Assembly: GCA_934589525.1 (NCBI GenBank)
Contig: CAKTOB010000004.1
Span: forward strand, 44,061-108,060
Length of the DNA: 64,000 nucleotides
Source: an uncultured Oscillospiraceae bacterium
Lineage (GTDB): Bacteria; Bacillota; Clostridia; Oscillospirales; Oscillospiraceae
Reading direction: 5' to 3'
Position 1 is the stretch's first letter. Each line of letters opens with the position of its first letter. Under the pieces are notes generated by a model that saw only the letters and a program-made list of their open reading frames with translations, was not told where the DNA came from and did no database searches. This document shows, piece after piece, positions 26,123 to 35,722 of this stretch. The translations under genes and the position numbers were made by a program.

Positions 26123-27679
26123 ATGAAAAGAAAAGGTATTTCTTTCATTCTGTGCCTGGCGATCCTGGCATGGCTGGTTCTGAGTGTAGGCGCTGCCGGA
26201 GCGGGGAAGTTTCTCCGTGGAAGCTACGAGGTCGGTGAGGATCAGCTGCTGCTCTACGCCAGACCACTGCCCAGCGGCGGCACTTTGACGGTCACTTCCG
26301 ATTCCTTTGTTCTCGACGGCGCAGTCACTACAGTAAGCGAACTCAAAAACCCGGTGACTGTTTACTGCCTGGTAGATGCCACGGTCTCTTTGAACGAAGA
26401 TCAGCAGAAGCAGCAGCAGGATGTACTGGCCAACATCGCCAGCCGCCTGGGGGAAGATGACAACATGGTCATTGCCACCTTTGATGAGCAGCTGGTGGAG
26501 AACGGCTTGACCGGAGATGCCCAGGTGCTCAATACCACGGCCCAAACCGTAGGCCGGAGAATCTGGACCAAGAATCTATACCAGGCAGTGGTTCAGGCCA
26601 TGAATGCCTTGGAAACCAGAAAAGAGTACCATGCAGACCGGATACTGCTGATCCTCTCCGACGGCAATGACTGCGGAAAGACCGATGTTACAGAGGAAAA
26701 GGCCATTTCTGCCATTGAAAAGACCAATTTGCCTGTGTATTGTGTTGCGCTTACCGGCAACTATATGAATAGTGACCTGACCAATAATGTCAGGCACCTG
26801 CGGCATCTGGCAGAGGCCTCTATGGGTGGACAATGCTATGTTCCGGCAGAGGAAAAAATCTCTGCGGCCAATGCCGCCGATAAGATTTGGCAGAATGTGC
26901 AGGCAGGCTCCCTGATTTTGGTGGGCCTTCAGAACATTGCAGATCTACACAGCGATTTTGTATTGCGGGTACAGTACGAAACCGCTACGGACAAGCTGGA
27001 AGACACCATCTCCATCTATGCCTCGGATCTGCCCCAGCGGACACCCATCGGAACCCAGGGGCCTGCAATAGAAACGGAGGAGCCACCGGAAACCCCGGGC
27101 TTTGCCATGCCCCTGTGGGGCTGGATGGGCATTGGTGCAGGGGTGGTTCTGGCAGTGATCCTCATTGTGGTGGCAGTAAAAAGGAAAAAGCCGGTCTCCC
27201 ATGATTCGGGAACACCCGTCGAAAACATGGAGGATGTTTCCAACACCACGCCTGTTGAGAATGTTTTGCCCACCGGCGAAGTCGGCGGAGTGGCAACCAC
27301 CGGCTCCTGGGAATGGAATACCGGCAATACGACCCGGCCGGTGGAACCGCTCAATGGTTGCAAGCTGGAATTTGTGGCACTGATGCATCCGGATGTCCAC
27401 TTTGAGTTTCAGCTTCCTGCCCATGAACCCACCACCTTTGGCCGCAACAGCCGGGCAGACCTGATCCTCAACGGCAGCGATGCCAAGCTTTCCAGTGTAC
27501 ACTTTGAAATGGAGTGGGATGAAAAACGGCTGTATTTACGGGACAAGGGCTCTACCAATGGTACCAGGCTCAACGGCGGCGTGTGCAAACCGGAAAGCTG
27601 GATAGAGGTGGAGAACAGCAGTCTGCTGACCGCCGGCGGCTATGAATACCGGGTCAGCATTACCCCCATTCAGGGCTGA
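26123..27679 (+). CDS. Extracellular vWA domain - TM - cytoplasmic FHA receptor
   Basis: 518 aa. Signal peptide (1-24), an extracellular region with a von Willebrand A domain (about 78-260) whose MIDAS motif is D85-x-T87-x-S89 (LVDATVSL) plus LILSDGNDCG (D180). A membrane segment (about 331-352), a linker and a canonical C-terminal FHA domain (about 413-515) follow: FGRNSRADL (G440, R441), SSVH (457-460) and STNGTRLNG (N479, G480). The layout suggests that metal-dependent ligand or adhesin binding outside is coupled to phosphothreonine recognition inside. Confidence 0.87.
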   Translation: MKRKGISFILCLAILAWLVLSVGAAGAGKFLRGSYEVGEDQLLLYARPLPSGGTLTVTSDSFVLDGAVTTVSELKNPVTVYCLVDATVSLNEDQQKQQQDVLANIASRLGEDDNMVIATFDEQLVENGLTGDAQVLNTTAQTVGRRIWTKNLYQAVVQAMNALETRKEYHADRILLILSDGNDCGKTDVTEEKAISAIEKTNLPVYCVALTGNYMNSDLTNNVRHLRHLAEASMGGQCYVPAEEKISAANAADKIWQNVQAGSLILVGLQNIADLHSDFVLRVQYETATDKLEDTISIYASDLPQRTPIGTQGPAIETEEPPETPGFAMPLWGWMGIGAGVVLAVILIVVAVKRKKPVSHDSGTPVENMEDVSNTTPVENVLPTGEVGGVATTGSWEWNTGNTTRPVEPLNGCKLEFVALMHPDVHFEFQLPAHEPTTFGRNSRADLILNGSDAKLSSVHFEMEWDEKRLYLRDKGSTNGTRLNGGVCKPESWIEVENSSLLTAGGYEYRVSITPIQG

Positions 27680-27702
27680 GGAATAGAGGAGAGGCGTGCA
27701 AG

Positions 27703-30423
27703 ATGAAGGTAGATCTATGTATGGGCTGTATGGGCACCTACCGGGGCAACCCCTGCCCGACCTGCGGTTATGATGCCGCCAGGGAAAAGCAGCAGGAGTA
27801 CGCCCTTCCGCTCCGGACCATTCTGGCCGGAAAGTATCTGGTGGGCCGTGTGCTGGGCCAGGGGGGCTTTGGCATTACCTACATCGGCTGGGACATTGCC
27901 TTGGAGCGGAAGGTGGCCATTAAAGAGTACTACCCCAACAACCTGGTAGGCCGGTCTCAAGAGGACCGGATGCAAATCCTATGGTATACCGGCACCCAGG
28001 CAGAAAAGGCCCGGAAGGACGGCATGGATGCCTTCCTTCGGGAAGCACGGAAAATGACAAAAGTCGGCGATATTTCCCGGGTCGTTCAGGTGAGAGACCT
28101 GTTTTATGAGAACGGAACGGCCTACATTGTCATGGACTTTGTAGAAGGTGTGACCCTCAAGAAGCAGATCGAGCAGCAGGGATGTATGGACTGGAACCAG
28201 CTAAAGCCCCTCCTTTTGACTGTTGCCCAGACCATGGAACAGGTTCATAAGGTCGGCCTCATTCACCGGGACCTGAGTCCGGACAACATTATGCGCACCC
28301 CTGACGGGGATGTAAGGATATTGGATCTGGGAGCGGCCAAGGACCTGAAAAAAGGAAGCGGCGTCTCCTCCATGCAGGTAGCCAAGGGGGGATTCAGCCC
28401 ACCGGAGCAGTATTTCCAGCAGGGGGCTTCCGGCCCCTATACGGATGTATACGCCCTGGCAGCCACGGCATATTACGCCATTACAGGAAAAGTCCCTGTT
28501 CCTGCCATCGACCGGATGAACCAGGACAGTCTGCGCTGGGATCTGCCGGAGCTGAAAAATGTCCCGGAGTGCGTGATCCGGGCCCTGCGCAAAGCAATGT
28601 CTCTGAACAGGCAGGATAGACAGCAGACCATGGCAGATTTTGCGGCCCAGTTGACTGTGAACGATTCCGGCACCAAAAGAACCATCCCCAAGCCGGTGCT
28701 GTTCGCCGTTGGGGCGGCACTGTGCCTGGTGGTGGGCATCGCCTGCGCCCTGGGAATCAAAAAGGAAAACACAGCAAAACCCCAAAGGGTTTCCCAGAGC
28801 TCCTGGGTGGCTGCGGAGGAAACGCTTCCGTCGGAGTCAGAAAACCCGGACGAAGGCTATCGGCTGTCCCAGGCCTCTGATTTGGAGCTGCTGCGGCAAC
28901 ATCCGGAAGGAAGTTTTGTGCTGACCCAGGATATTGTATTGCCCGAAACCGAATTCCAGACCATTGAAGAATTCAATGGAACCTTAGACGGTATGGGACA
29001 TTGGATCAAAACGGTCCGCCGAAAGGTGAATGAGCAGAAGGTATCCGGGCTGTTCCGGAATGTTGGCAGTGATGCAGTCATAAAAAGCCTGAATGTAGAG
29101 GTATCCATTGAAATGCCAAAGTGTCTGCCGGCATTTGTTTCCGGTCTGGCTGAAAGCAACCTGGGTACCATTCAGAACTGTACCATCGAATCGAACGTTG
29201 TGTTCAGCGGAAATTACAACGAAGAATCTACAGACATACAGGATCTGGGACGTTATGCGCCGGTTTCCTATAGCAATGGAGGAAAAATTGAGAACTGTAC
29301 CCTTCGGACAAGGGGACAAAGCTTTGGATACATAAACGGTATTGCCGGAGAAAATACCGGAGATATTACCGGCTGCCAGGTGGAAATAACCACGGATGGC
29401 TGTAAGCATGTCTGTGGGCTTGCTTCTCGGATCTGGGAAAATACAAACCTGGTGGATGGGTGCAGCGTTTCCGTTCAGGCAACGGATATTCTGGCCTTTG
29501 TGTGTACCGCCGAGCAAAACTATGCACCCATCCGAAATTGCCGGTTTACCGCCAGTCTTACGCCGCCGACGGGGAGAGAGGTGGATTGGTGGACCGTTGG
29601 TTTTTCCGGTAATGGAGGCAGTTTTGACGATTCCAATACGGTTCAGGTAGACACGGTAACCACGTCTTCCAATACGGACGAGGCTGTAGGAGACGGCTCC
29701 GTATCCAATCCCTATCGCCTGAGGACTCCGAAGGACCTGGAAAAGCTGCGCAGCGAACCGGAAGCCCACTTTGTGCTGAGCCGAAATATAGACTTGGGCG
29801 GGGGCCTCTTTACCCCCATCCAGGAATTTGGGGGCACGCTGGATGGAAACGGCTATACTATTTTGGGCCTGAATCCCAAGTTTTCTAAGGGCGAAAGCTA
29901 TTATAATGGGGCGCTTTTCCTGAAACTGACCAGTTCCGCCGTGGTGAAAAATCTGCGTGTCCAATGCAGTCTGTCCTGCGACAAAGAGAAGTCCAACGGA
30001 GCCGGTATTGCCGTCCGGAACGAGGGCTTGATCCAGCTCTGCAGCGTGGAAATCAACGCCCGTGGCTGTTATGCCCTGGGGGGCATTACCCAGAATAACG
30101 TCTTTTCCGGAAAAATTCAGGACTGCAAGGTGAACTGTACGGCCCAGGACTGCAAATTTGTAGGCGGCATCGGGGAATATCAGTCCGGCACCATCAGCGG
30201 CTGTCAGGCAAAAATCGATCTGACCGATTCCACCTCCGTAGGCGGCATCGCCTATGCCAATGCCGGTGCCCTCTCAAACTGCACCGCCTCCGGCACGGTG
30301 ACCACCAAATACACCAACGGCATCCTGGCCGGGATCGCAGGTGAAAATCTGGAAGGCGGGACACTCTCAGGCTGCACCACCACCGTCACCAACGCCGGTC
30401 AGCTCCTGCCCGATGTGGGATAA
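27703..30423 (+). CDS. Receptor Ser/Thr kinase with GLUG-like repeat ectodomain
   Basis: 906 aa. Zinc ribbon C6-x2-C9 ... C18-x2-C21, kinase domain about 45-318 with GQGGFG, Lys74 (VAIKEY), HRDLSPDN (188-195) and DLG (208-210, in place of DFG). A transmembrane segment (about 331-352) precedes a large ectodomain of beta-helix-like repeats. These include GTLDGMGH / GTLDGNGY starts, ENTGDITGCQVE, GKIQDCKV, GTISGCQAK and GALSNCTASGT, resembling GLUG-type repeats of surface proteins. The catalytic residues are intact. It lies 23 bp after the vWA gene and is the first of five receptor kinases. Confidence 0.88.
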   Translation: MKVDLCMGCMGTYRGNPCPTCGYDAAREKQQEYALPLRTILAGKYLVGRVLGQGGFGITYIGWDIALERKVAIKEYYPNNLVGRSQEDRMQILWYTGTQAEKARKDGMDAFLREARKMTKVGDISRVVQVRDLFYENGTAYIVMDFVEGVTLKKQIEQQGCMDWNQLKPLLLTVAQTMEQVHKVGLIHRDLSPDNIMRTPDGDVRILDLGAAKDLKKGSGVSSMQVAKGGFSPPEQYFQQGASGPYTDVYALAATAYYAITGKVPVPAIDRMNQDSLRWDLPELKNVPECVIRALRKAMSLNRQDRQQTMADFAAQLTVNDSGTKRTIPKPVLFAVGAALCLVVGIACALGIKKENTAKPQRVSQSSWVAAEETLPSESENPDEGYRLSQASDLELLRQHPEGSFVLTQDIVLPETEFQTIEEFNGTLDGMGHWIKTVRRKVNEQKVSGLFRNVGSDAVIKSLNVEVSIEMPKCLPAFVSGLAESNLGTIQNCTIESNVVFSGNYNEESTDIQDLGRYAPVSYSNGGKIENCTLRTRGQSFGYINGIAGENTGDITGCQVEITTDGCKHVCGLASRIWENTNLVDGCSVSVQATDILAFVCTAEQNYAPIRNCRFTASLTPPTGREVDWWTVGFSGNGGSFDDSNTVQVDTVTTSSNTDEAVGDGSVSNPYRLRTPKDLEKLRSEPEAHFVLSRNIDLGGGLFTPIQEFGGTLDGNGYTILGLNPKFSKGESYYNGALFLKLTSSAVVKNLRVQCSLSCDKEKSNGAGIAVRNEGLIQLCSVEINARGCYALGGITQNNVFSGKIQDCKVNCTAQDCKFVGGIGEYQSGTISGCQAKIDLTDSTSVGGIAYANAGALSNCTASGTVTTKYTNGILAGIAGENLEGGTLSGCTTTVTNAGQLLPDVG

Positions 30424-30692
30424 GGTGTCTATACGGACCGGAAAATGTATCATAGGATGGCTGTAGCTGCTGTCAGCCGCCACAGCCATCCTATAAAACC
30501 ATGGTCGTGATGAAATGTAAAAACTATATGGTAGCAATCACCGTATGTACCTGGTTCACGGATGACACAGACCAAATCTTGAATTGTTTCAGCCCTCTTT
30601 GAATTTTGAAAAGGAATAAGCTTTCCGAGAAAACCTATGATGCCAACGGAAACCTCATCTCCTCCAAGTAAAAGCAGAAAAGGGGAAAGACC
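30424..30692 (+). other. Intergenic region with hairpin and gene remnant
   Basis: A perfect 13-bp stem lies at 30452-30464 / 30482-30494 (ATAGGATGGCTGT) with a 17-nt loop. It is a likely transcription pause or terminator after the first ten genes, though no T-run follows. At about 30616-30671 a short frame, KTYDANGNLISSK-stop, resembles one YD/RHS repeat, but it has no start or context. GGGGAAAG precedes the SGNH gene. Confidence 0.5.
30452..30494. terminator. Perfect inverted repeat, possible terminator
   Basis: 13-bp perfect stem and 17-nt loop beginning 28 bp after the stop of the GLUG-type kinase. It could end or attenuate transcription between the core signalling genes and the kinase tandem array. 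Confidence 0.5.
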
Positions 30693-31379
30693 ATGTTTGT
30701 TTCCATCCTGGGGGATTCTATCATCACCTATGAAGGTTTTCAGCTTCCCGGATATGCGGCCTTTTATCAGGACTACTACCGTCAGGTCAATGAATTGACG
30801 TCGGTATACGATATTTGGTGGGCAAAGGTCAACCAGTATTTGCGGGCGTACATCTGTGTCAACAATGCCTATTCCGGGAGCAAAGTCACCGGTACAGCAT
30901 TCCCTTGCGCCTGTTCGGAACAGCGGACGGGGGTGCTGCACACCGTTTCTGACAGACCGGATATGATTTTGATTTACATGGGATTCAATGATTTTGGCAC
31001 TGGGGAACCGGTTTGGGGAAAGTGGTACGCTCCGGAACAGGGCACAACATTCTACGGTTGCTATCGGCGGATGCTGCGGCAGCTGAAAGCCAACGATCCC
31101 CAGGCAAAAATCGTCTGCGCCACCTTGATGCGTGGGTTTGTACGGGGAGCCCAGGGCGCCCCCTTTCCGGAACGGTATGCAGGCGTTCCTTTTGAGGACT
31201 ACAATGCCGCCATCCGAAAGGCAGCGCAAGCAGAGGGGGCCTTGCTGGCAGACCTGGCTGCTTTGAACTGGCGGTATGAAACATTGGACGGCACGCACCC
31301 CACTGCAAAAGGGCATCAAACCCTTGCCAACGCATGGATCAAGTGCCTTGCGCCGCTTTTGGAAACCAATTGGCCGTAA
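30693..31379 (+). CDS. SGNH/GDSL-type esterase
   Basis: 228 aa. Block I ILGDSI (nucleophile Ser about 9), block III MGFNDFG (Gly-x-Asn-Asp) and block V DGTHPTAKGH (Asp-x2-His), the full SGNH catalytic set. No signal peptide or membrane segment is visible, so it probably acts in the cytoplasm or is released otherwise. Embedded among the kinases with 13 bp to the next gene, it may deacylate or deacetylate a substrate of the system. The substrate is unknown. Confidence 0.82.
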   Translation: MFVSILGDSIITYEGFQLPGYAAFYQDYYRQVNELTSVYDIWWAKVNQYLRAYICVNNAYSGSKVTGTAFPCACSEQRTGVLHTVSDRPDMILIYMGFNDFGTGEPVWGKWYAPEQGTTFYGCYRRMLRQLKANDPQAKIVCATLMRGFVRGAQGAPFPERYAGVPFEDYNAAIRKAAQAEGALLADLAALNWRYETLDGTHPTAKGHQTLANAWIKCLAPLLETNWP

Positions 31380-31392
31380 AGAGGAGGAAAAA

Positions 31393-33327
31393 ATGGAGCT
31401 ATCAAAATGTGCAGGATGTATGGAAGCCTTCCGGGGCTATCCCTGCCCGGACTGTGGATATGACCCGCAGAACATCAGGCAGGCGGAATATGCCCTGCCG
31501 GTGGAAACAATTTTGGCAGGCAAATACCTGGTAGGCCGGGTGCTGGGCCAGGGCGGTTTTGGCATTACTTACATTGGTTGGGATCTGGCCTTGGAGCGGA
31601 AAGTGGCCATTAAGGAATACTACCCCTCCGGTCAGGTCAGCCGTCAGCCGGGAACCCGGCAGCTGACCTGGTATACCGGCGAAAACGCCCGGGCCGCACA
31701 GCAGAGCGGCATGGAAATGTTCTTGAAAGAGGCCCGGAAAATGGTTCGGGTAGATGCCATATCCGGGGTAGTGCGGGTTCTGGATTTATTCCGGGAGAAT
31801 GAGACCGCCTACATCGTTATGGACTTTGTAGAGGGGGAGACCCTGAAAAACCGGCTGAAAAAAACCGGCCCCATGGATTGGGCCCAGGCCAAGGACATTT
31901 TTCTCCCTGCCATCCGAGCCATGGAGGAAGTGCACAAGGCAGGGCTCATCCACCGGGACTTAAGTCCGGACAACCTGATGCTGACCCCTGAGGGCAAGGT
32001 GAGGATCCTGGACTTGGGAGCCGCCAAGGACTTGAACATCAATACCGGCGCCTCCTCCATGCAGGTGGCCAAAAGCGGTTTCAGCCCCTTTGAGCAGTAC
32101 ACCCAGCGGGGCGGTTCCGGCCCCTGGACGGATGTATACGCCATGGCCGCTACCATTTACTATACCCTTACCGGTAAAATCCCGCCCACAGCCATCGACC
32201 GCATGGAGAATGATGCCATCTGCTGGACACAGCCCCGGCTGGATACCCTGCCCCGGGCGGCCCTGACGGCCCTGAAAAAGGCCATGGTGGTGTCGGCTCA
32301 GAAACGGACACAGAGCATGGAAGAACTGAAAAAGGGGCTGTTTGAGGAAGGGGCAGAGCCGGAAATCAATTTGGAACTGGAATCCGATCCCGAGCCAACG
32401 CCCGCATCGAAGGTCAGGACGGAGCCGAAACCCAAGCCTGCGCCGAAGATGCCTGGAAAAACGATTTGGGCCGCTGTTGCAGCAGTGGTTGCAGTGATGG
32501 TCGGCGTGATTTGGATGACGAGGTTGAAGTCCGACAGGGATTATAAAAAACCCCAGACGCTGAGGGAGACGGAACAGTACGAAGCGACGAGATTCGAAAC
32601 ATCCGTCCCAGAGACGGGGGCAGAACCCGAAACATCCGTATCTGAAAGCGAATTTACCTCAGAACCATTCCCTGAAAACGACGTCGACAGCGAAGATCCA
32701 TCATCCGATCACGCTGTCCGGGAGACACTCCCACCCGAGACCGCTCCGCAGTTGGTTCTACAGGTAGGCCAGACCTACACCATGGGCAGCTACGAACAGG
32801 ACGGCGTTTCCTCCAACGGCCCTGAACCCATCGACTGGATCGTCCTGGATGTACGGGAGGACCGTGCTTTGCTGATCAGCAAATACTGCCTGGATGCGGC
32901 CCAGTTCCACAGCACCCAAACCGCCGTCACTTGGGAAACCTGTGACCTGCGGAAGTGGCTCAACGGCAGTTTCCTGGACACAGCCTTTACCGGAGAAGAT
33001 GCCGGCATGATCTTGAGCACCAGTCTCTCCACTCCCAAGTCCGCCTACGGTGATAAAACCGGTGGAAAGGATACCGTAGATAAATTGTTCTGCCTGAGCA
33101 GCGATGAGGCCGCCCACTATTTTTCTTCTGATAATGACCGTCGGGCTACCCTGACCCCCTATGCAGCCAACCGCACTTCTTACAGCTGGTGGTGGCTTCG
33201 TTCCCCTGGCGGCGAGACGGATGCGGCAAAAGCCATTGTAAATGCCGACGGTCGCATAACTACCGGCGGAAACTGGGTCGATAACAACGACTCCGTCCGC
33301 CCCGCAATGTGGATATCCATACAATAA
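31393..33327 (+). CDS. Receptor Ser/Thr kinase with DUF6273-like ectodomain (copy 1)
   Basis: 644 aa. Zinc ribbon (C6, C9, C18, C21), kinase about 45-316 with Lys74, HRDLSPDN (187-194) and DLG (207-209), and a Glu/Pro/Lys-rich juxtamembrane stretch. A transmembrane segment (about 357-376), an acidic Ser/Thr/Glu-rich stalk and a C-terminal DUF6273-like domain (about 455-644) follow: IDWIVLDV, ALLISKYCLDA, TWETCDLRKWLN, WWLRSPG, VRPAMWI. The kinase part is almost identical at DNA level to that of the next gene (33349), and the stalk to that of 35723, so the gene is a mosaic. GAGGAGG precedes the ATG. Confidence 0.87.
   Translation: MELSKCAGCMEAFRGYPCPDCGYDPQNIRQAEYALPVETILAGKYLVGRVLGQGGFGITYIGWDLALERKVAIKEYYPSGQVSRQPGTRQLTWYTGENARAAQQSGMEMFLKEARKMVRVDAISGVVRVLDLFRENETAYIVMDFVEGETLKNRLKKTGPMDWAQAKDIFLPAIRAMEEVHKAGLIHRDLSPDNLMLTPEGKVRILDLGAAKDLNINTGASSMQVAKSGFSPFEQYTQRGGSGPWTDVYAMAATIYYTLTGKIPPTAIDRMENDAICWTQPRLDTLPRAALTALKKAMVVSAQKRTQSMEELKKGLFEEGAEPEINLELESDPEPTPASKVRTEPKPKPAPKMPGKTIWAAVAAVVAVMVGVIWMTRLKSDRDYKKPQTLRETEQYEATRFETSVPETGAEPETSVSESEFTSEPFPENDVDSEDPSSDHAVRETLPPETAPQLVLQVGQTYTMGSYEQDGVSSNGPEPIDWIVLDVREDRALLISKYCLDAAQFHSTQTAVTWETCDLRKWLNGSFLDTAFTGEDAGMILSTSLSTPKSAYGDKTGGKDTVDKLFCLSSDEAAHYFSSDNDRRATLTPYAANRTSYSWWWLRSPGGETDAAKAIVNADGRITTGGNWVDNNDSVRPAMWISIQ
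31555..32345 (+). repeat. Near-identical kinase-domain duplication, copy 1 (copy 2 about 33522-34309)
   Basis: The two kinase domains are nearly the same at nucleotide level; 31809-32156 and 33765-34112 are identical over at least 348 bp. Sequences before and after, including the ectodomains, diverge sharply. This indicates very recent duplication or gene conversion confined to the catalytic module. Confidence 0.85.
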
Positions 33328-33348
33328 AAACCGAAAGGGTGAATCGCT

Positions 33349-35676
33349 GTGAGACTTGACAAATGCTTGGGCTGCATGGAGGATTATCAGGGTTATCCCT
33401 GTCCGAACTGTGGCTTCGACCCCAACAAAGAGCAAGGAAGCGAATACATATTACCTCCGCAAACCATCCTGGCGGGGAAATATCTGGTGGGCCGCATGTT
33501 GGGTCAGGGCGGTTTCGGCATTACTTATATCGGCTGGGATCTGGCCTTGGAGCGGAAAGTGGCCATTAAGGAATACTACCCCTCCGGTCAGGTCAGCCGC
33601 CAGCCGGGAACCCGGCAGCTGACCTGGTATACCGGCGAAAACGCCCGGGCCGCACAGCAGAGCGGCATGGAGATGTTTTTGAAAGAGGCCCGGAAAATGG
33701 TTCGGGTAGATGCCATATCCGGGGTAGTGCGGGTTCTGGATTTATTCCGGGAGAATGAGACCGCCTACATCGTTATGGACTTTGTAGAGGGGGAGACCCT
33801 GAAAAACCGGCTGAAAAAAACCGGCCCCATGGATTGGGCCCAGGCCAAGGACATTTTTCTCCCTGCCATCCGAGCCATGGAGGAAGTGCACAAGGCAGGG
33901 CTCATCCACCGGGACTTAAGTCCGGACAACCTGATGCTGACCCCTGAGGGCAAGGTGAGGATCCTGGACTTGGGAGCCGCCAAGGACTTGAACATCAATA
34001 CCGGCGCCTCCTCCATGCAGGTGGCCAAAAGCGGTTTCAGCCCCTTTGAGCAGTACACCCAGCGGGGCGGTTCCGGCCCCTGGACGGATGTATACGCCAT
34101 GGCCGCTACCATTTACTATACCCTTACCGGTAAAATCCCGCCCACAGCCATCGACCGCATGGAGAATGATGCCATCTGCTGGACACAGCCCCGGCTGGAT
34201 ACCCTGCCCCGGGCGGCCCTGGCGGCCCTGAAAAAGGCCATGGTGGTGTCGGCTCAGAAACGGACACAGAGCATGGAGGAACTGAAAAAGGGACTGTTTG
34301 AGAAAGGGGCAGAGCCGGAAATCCATCCGAAACCAGCCCCCACCCCAAAACCGAAACCCAAACCCAAGTCTGCCCCGGAAATGAAGCCGGAACTGAAACC
34401 AAACCCTGAGCCGGCACCGAAGAAACCCGGAAAAGTGGTCTGGGTTGCTGCGGCAGCAGCGGCTGTGATACTGGGCGGTGTGCTCTGGGGGATGGTTTTG
34501 AAGCCTGGCAGTGACTATAAAAAGGCCCAGGCCTTGATGGATGCGGGGCAGTACGAAGAAGCGGAGGCTGCTTTTGAGGCACTGGGGGATTATCGGGACA
34601 GTACGGAGCAGCTACAGGAGGCGCAAAAGGCCAGTGCTTACCAGCAGGCCCAGTCTTTGGCGGACACTGGACAGTTTGACAAGGCTGTCTCCGCCTTTGA
34701 TGCACTTGGAAATTATCGGGACAGTGCAGAGCAGGTGCGTTTGCTCCCCACATACCAGCGGGCGGACACGCTGATGAAATTCGGACAGTATCCAGGCGCA
34801 GCGATTGTCTTTTCGAAACTGGGAGATTACCGGGACAGTGCGCAACGGGCAGGGGCTGCCAGGGGAATGCGGCAGGTAAATGCCATTTCCGCTGGAACAT
34901 TTCACACGGTGGGCCTGCGTAGCAACGGCACCGTGGTTGCTGTGGGAAATAGTGATGATGGTCAACGCAAAACTGGCGGCTGGTCGGACATTGTGTCTGT
35001 TTCCGCTGGAAGCGGACACACGATAGGCCTGCGCAATGACGGCACTGTGGTAGCCGTGGGTGAAAATGAACGTGGCCAATGTGATGTCGGCGGTTGGACC
35101 GACATTACTGCTGTTTACGCCGGAAAAAATACTACAGTAGGCCTGCGCAATGACGGCACCGTGATTACTGCGGGGAATCGCTATGATACCAGCGACTGGA
35201 CCGATATTGTTGCTGTTTCCGCTGCTTATCACGCAGTAGGCCTGCGCAGTGACGGCACCGTAGTGGCTGTAGGACCCAATGGGGATGGCGAATGTGAAGT
35301 CAGTGGCTGGTCCGATATTGTTGCTGTCGCCGCCGGAGTTGATCACACAGTAGGTCTGCGCAGCGATGGCACTGTGGTGGCCGTAGGATCTAATAAGTAT
35401 GGCCAATGTGAAGTCAGTGGCTGGACGGATATTGTGGCCGTTGCCGCAGGATACAAGCACACCGTAGGCTTGCGCAGTGACGGCACCGTGGTAGCCGTGG
35501 GAGATGAGCAAGATGGCCAATGCAATGTCAGCGACTGGTCAGACATTATTGCCATTTCCACTGGATGGGAACATACGGCGGGCCTGCGCAGCGATGGCAC
35601 TGTGGTGGCTGTGGGCTCCAATGTCTTTGACCAATGCAATGTTGACACTTGGACCGACATTCGTATCCCCTATTGA
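33349..35676 (+). CDS. Receptor Ser/Thr kinase with TPR-like and RCC1-like repeat ectodomain
   Basis: 775 aa from a GTG start. Zinc ribbon, then a kinase with all catalytic motifs (GQGGFG, VAIKEY, HRDLSPDN, DLG). A Pro/Lys-rich linker and a transmembrane segment (about 362-384) follow. The ectodomain has three TPR-like helical repeats ending LGDYRDS or LGNYRDS (about 390-500). Then come seven RCC1-like blades of about 35-38 residues, each with H-x-x-GLR-x-x-GTVVAVG and GW-x-DI. The propeller is a likely ligand-binding surface. Repeat identity is high, suggesting recent internal expansion. The kinase domain is nearly identical to that at 31393. Confidence 0.88.
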   Translation: MRLDKCLGCMEDYQGYPCPNCGFDPNKEQGSEYILPPQTILAGKYLVGRMLGQGGFGITYIGWDLALERKVAIKEYYPSGQVSRQPGTRQLTWYTGENARAAQQSGMEMFLKEARKMVRVDAISGVVRVLDLFRENETAYIVMDFVEGETLKNRLKKTGPMDWAQAKDIFLPAIRAMEEVHKAGLIHRDLSPDNLMLTPEGKVRILDLGAAKDLNINTGASSMQVAKSGFSPFEQYTQRGGSGPWTDVYAMAATIYYTLTGKIPPTAIDRMENDAICWTQPRLDTLPRAALAALKKAMVVSAQKRTQSMEELKKGLFEKGAEPEIHPKPAPTPKPKPKPKSAPEMKPELKPNPEPAPKKPGKVVWVAAAAAAVILGGVLWGMVLKPGSDYKKAQALMDAGQYEEAEAAFEALGDYRDSTEQLQEAQKASAYQQAQSLADTGQFDKAVSAFDALGNYRDSAEQVRLLPTYQRADTLMKFGQYPGAAIVFSKLGDYRDSAQRAGAARGMRQVNAISAGTFHTVGLRSNGTVVAVGNSDDGQRKTGGWSDIVSVSAGSGHTIGLRNDGTVVAVGENERGQCDVGGWTDITAVYAGKNTTVGLRNDGTVITAGNRYDTSDWTDIVAVSAAYHAVGLRSDGTVVAVGPNGDGECEVSGWSDIVAVAAGVDHTVGLRSDGTVVAVGSNKYGQCEVSGWTDIVAVAAGYKHTVGLRSDGTVVAVGDEQDGQCNVSDWSDIIAISTGWEHTAGLRSDGTVVAVGSNVFDQCNVDTWTDIRIPY

Positions 35677-35722
35677 GATTCCGGTGCTGACTCTGATAGA
35701 GATACTGGGGAGGACATGATTT

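Noticed and set aside
30612..30671. RHS/YD-repeat toxin remnant (KTYDANGNLISSK)
   Set aside because: It is one motif of 13 residues without start, neighbours or second repeat, too little to call a gene.
34880..35660. CRISPR-like regular repeats
   Set aside because: The periodic DNA encodes seven in-frame RCC1-like protein repeats of about 35-38 residues; there are no unique spacers.
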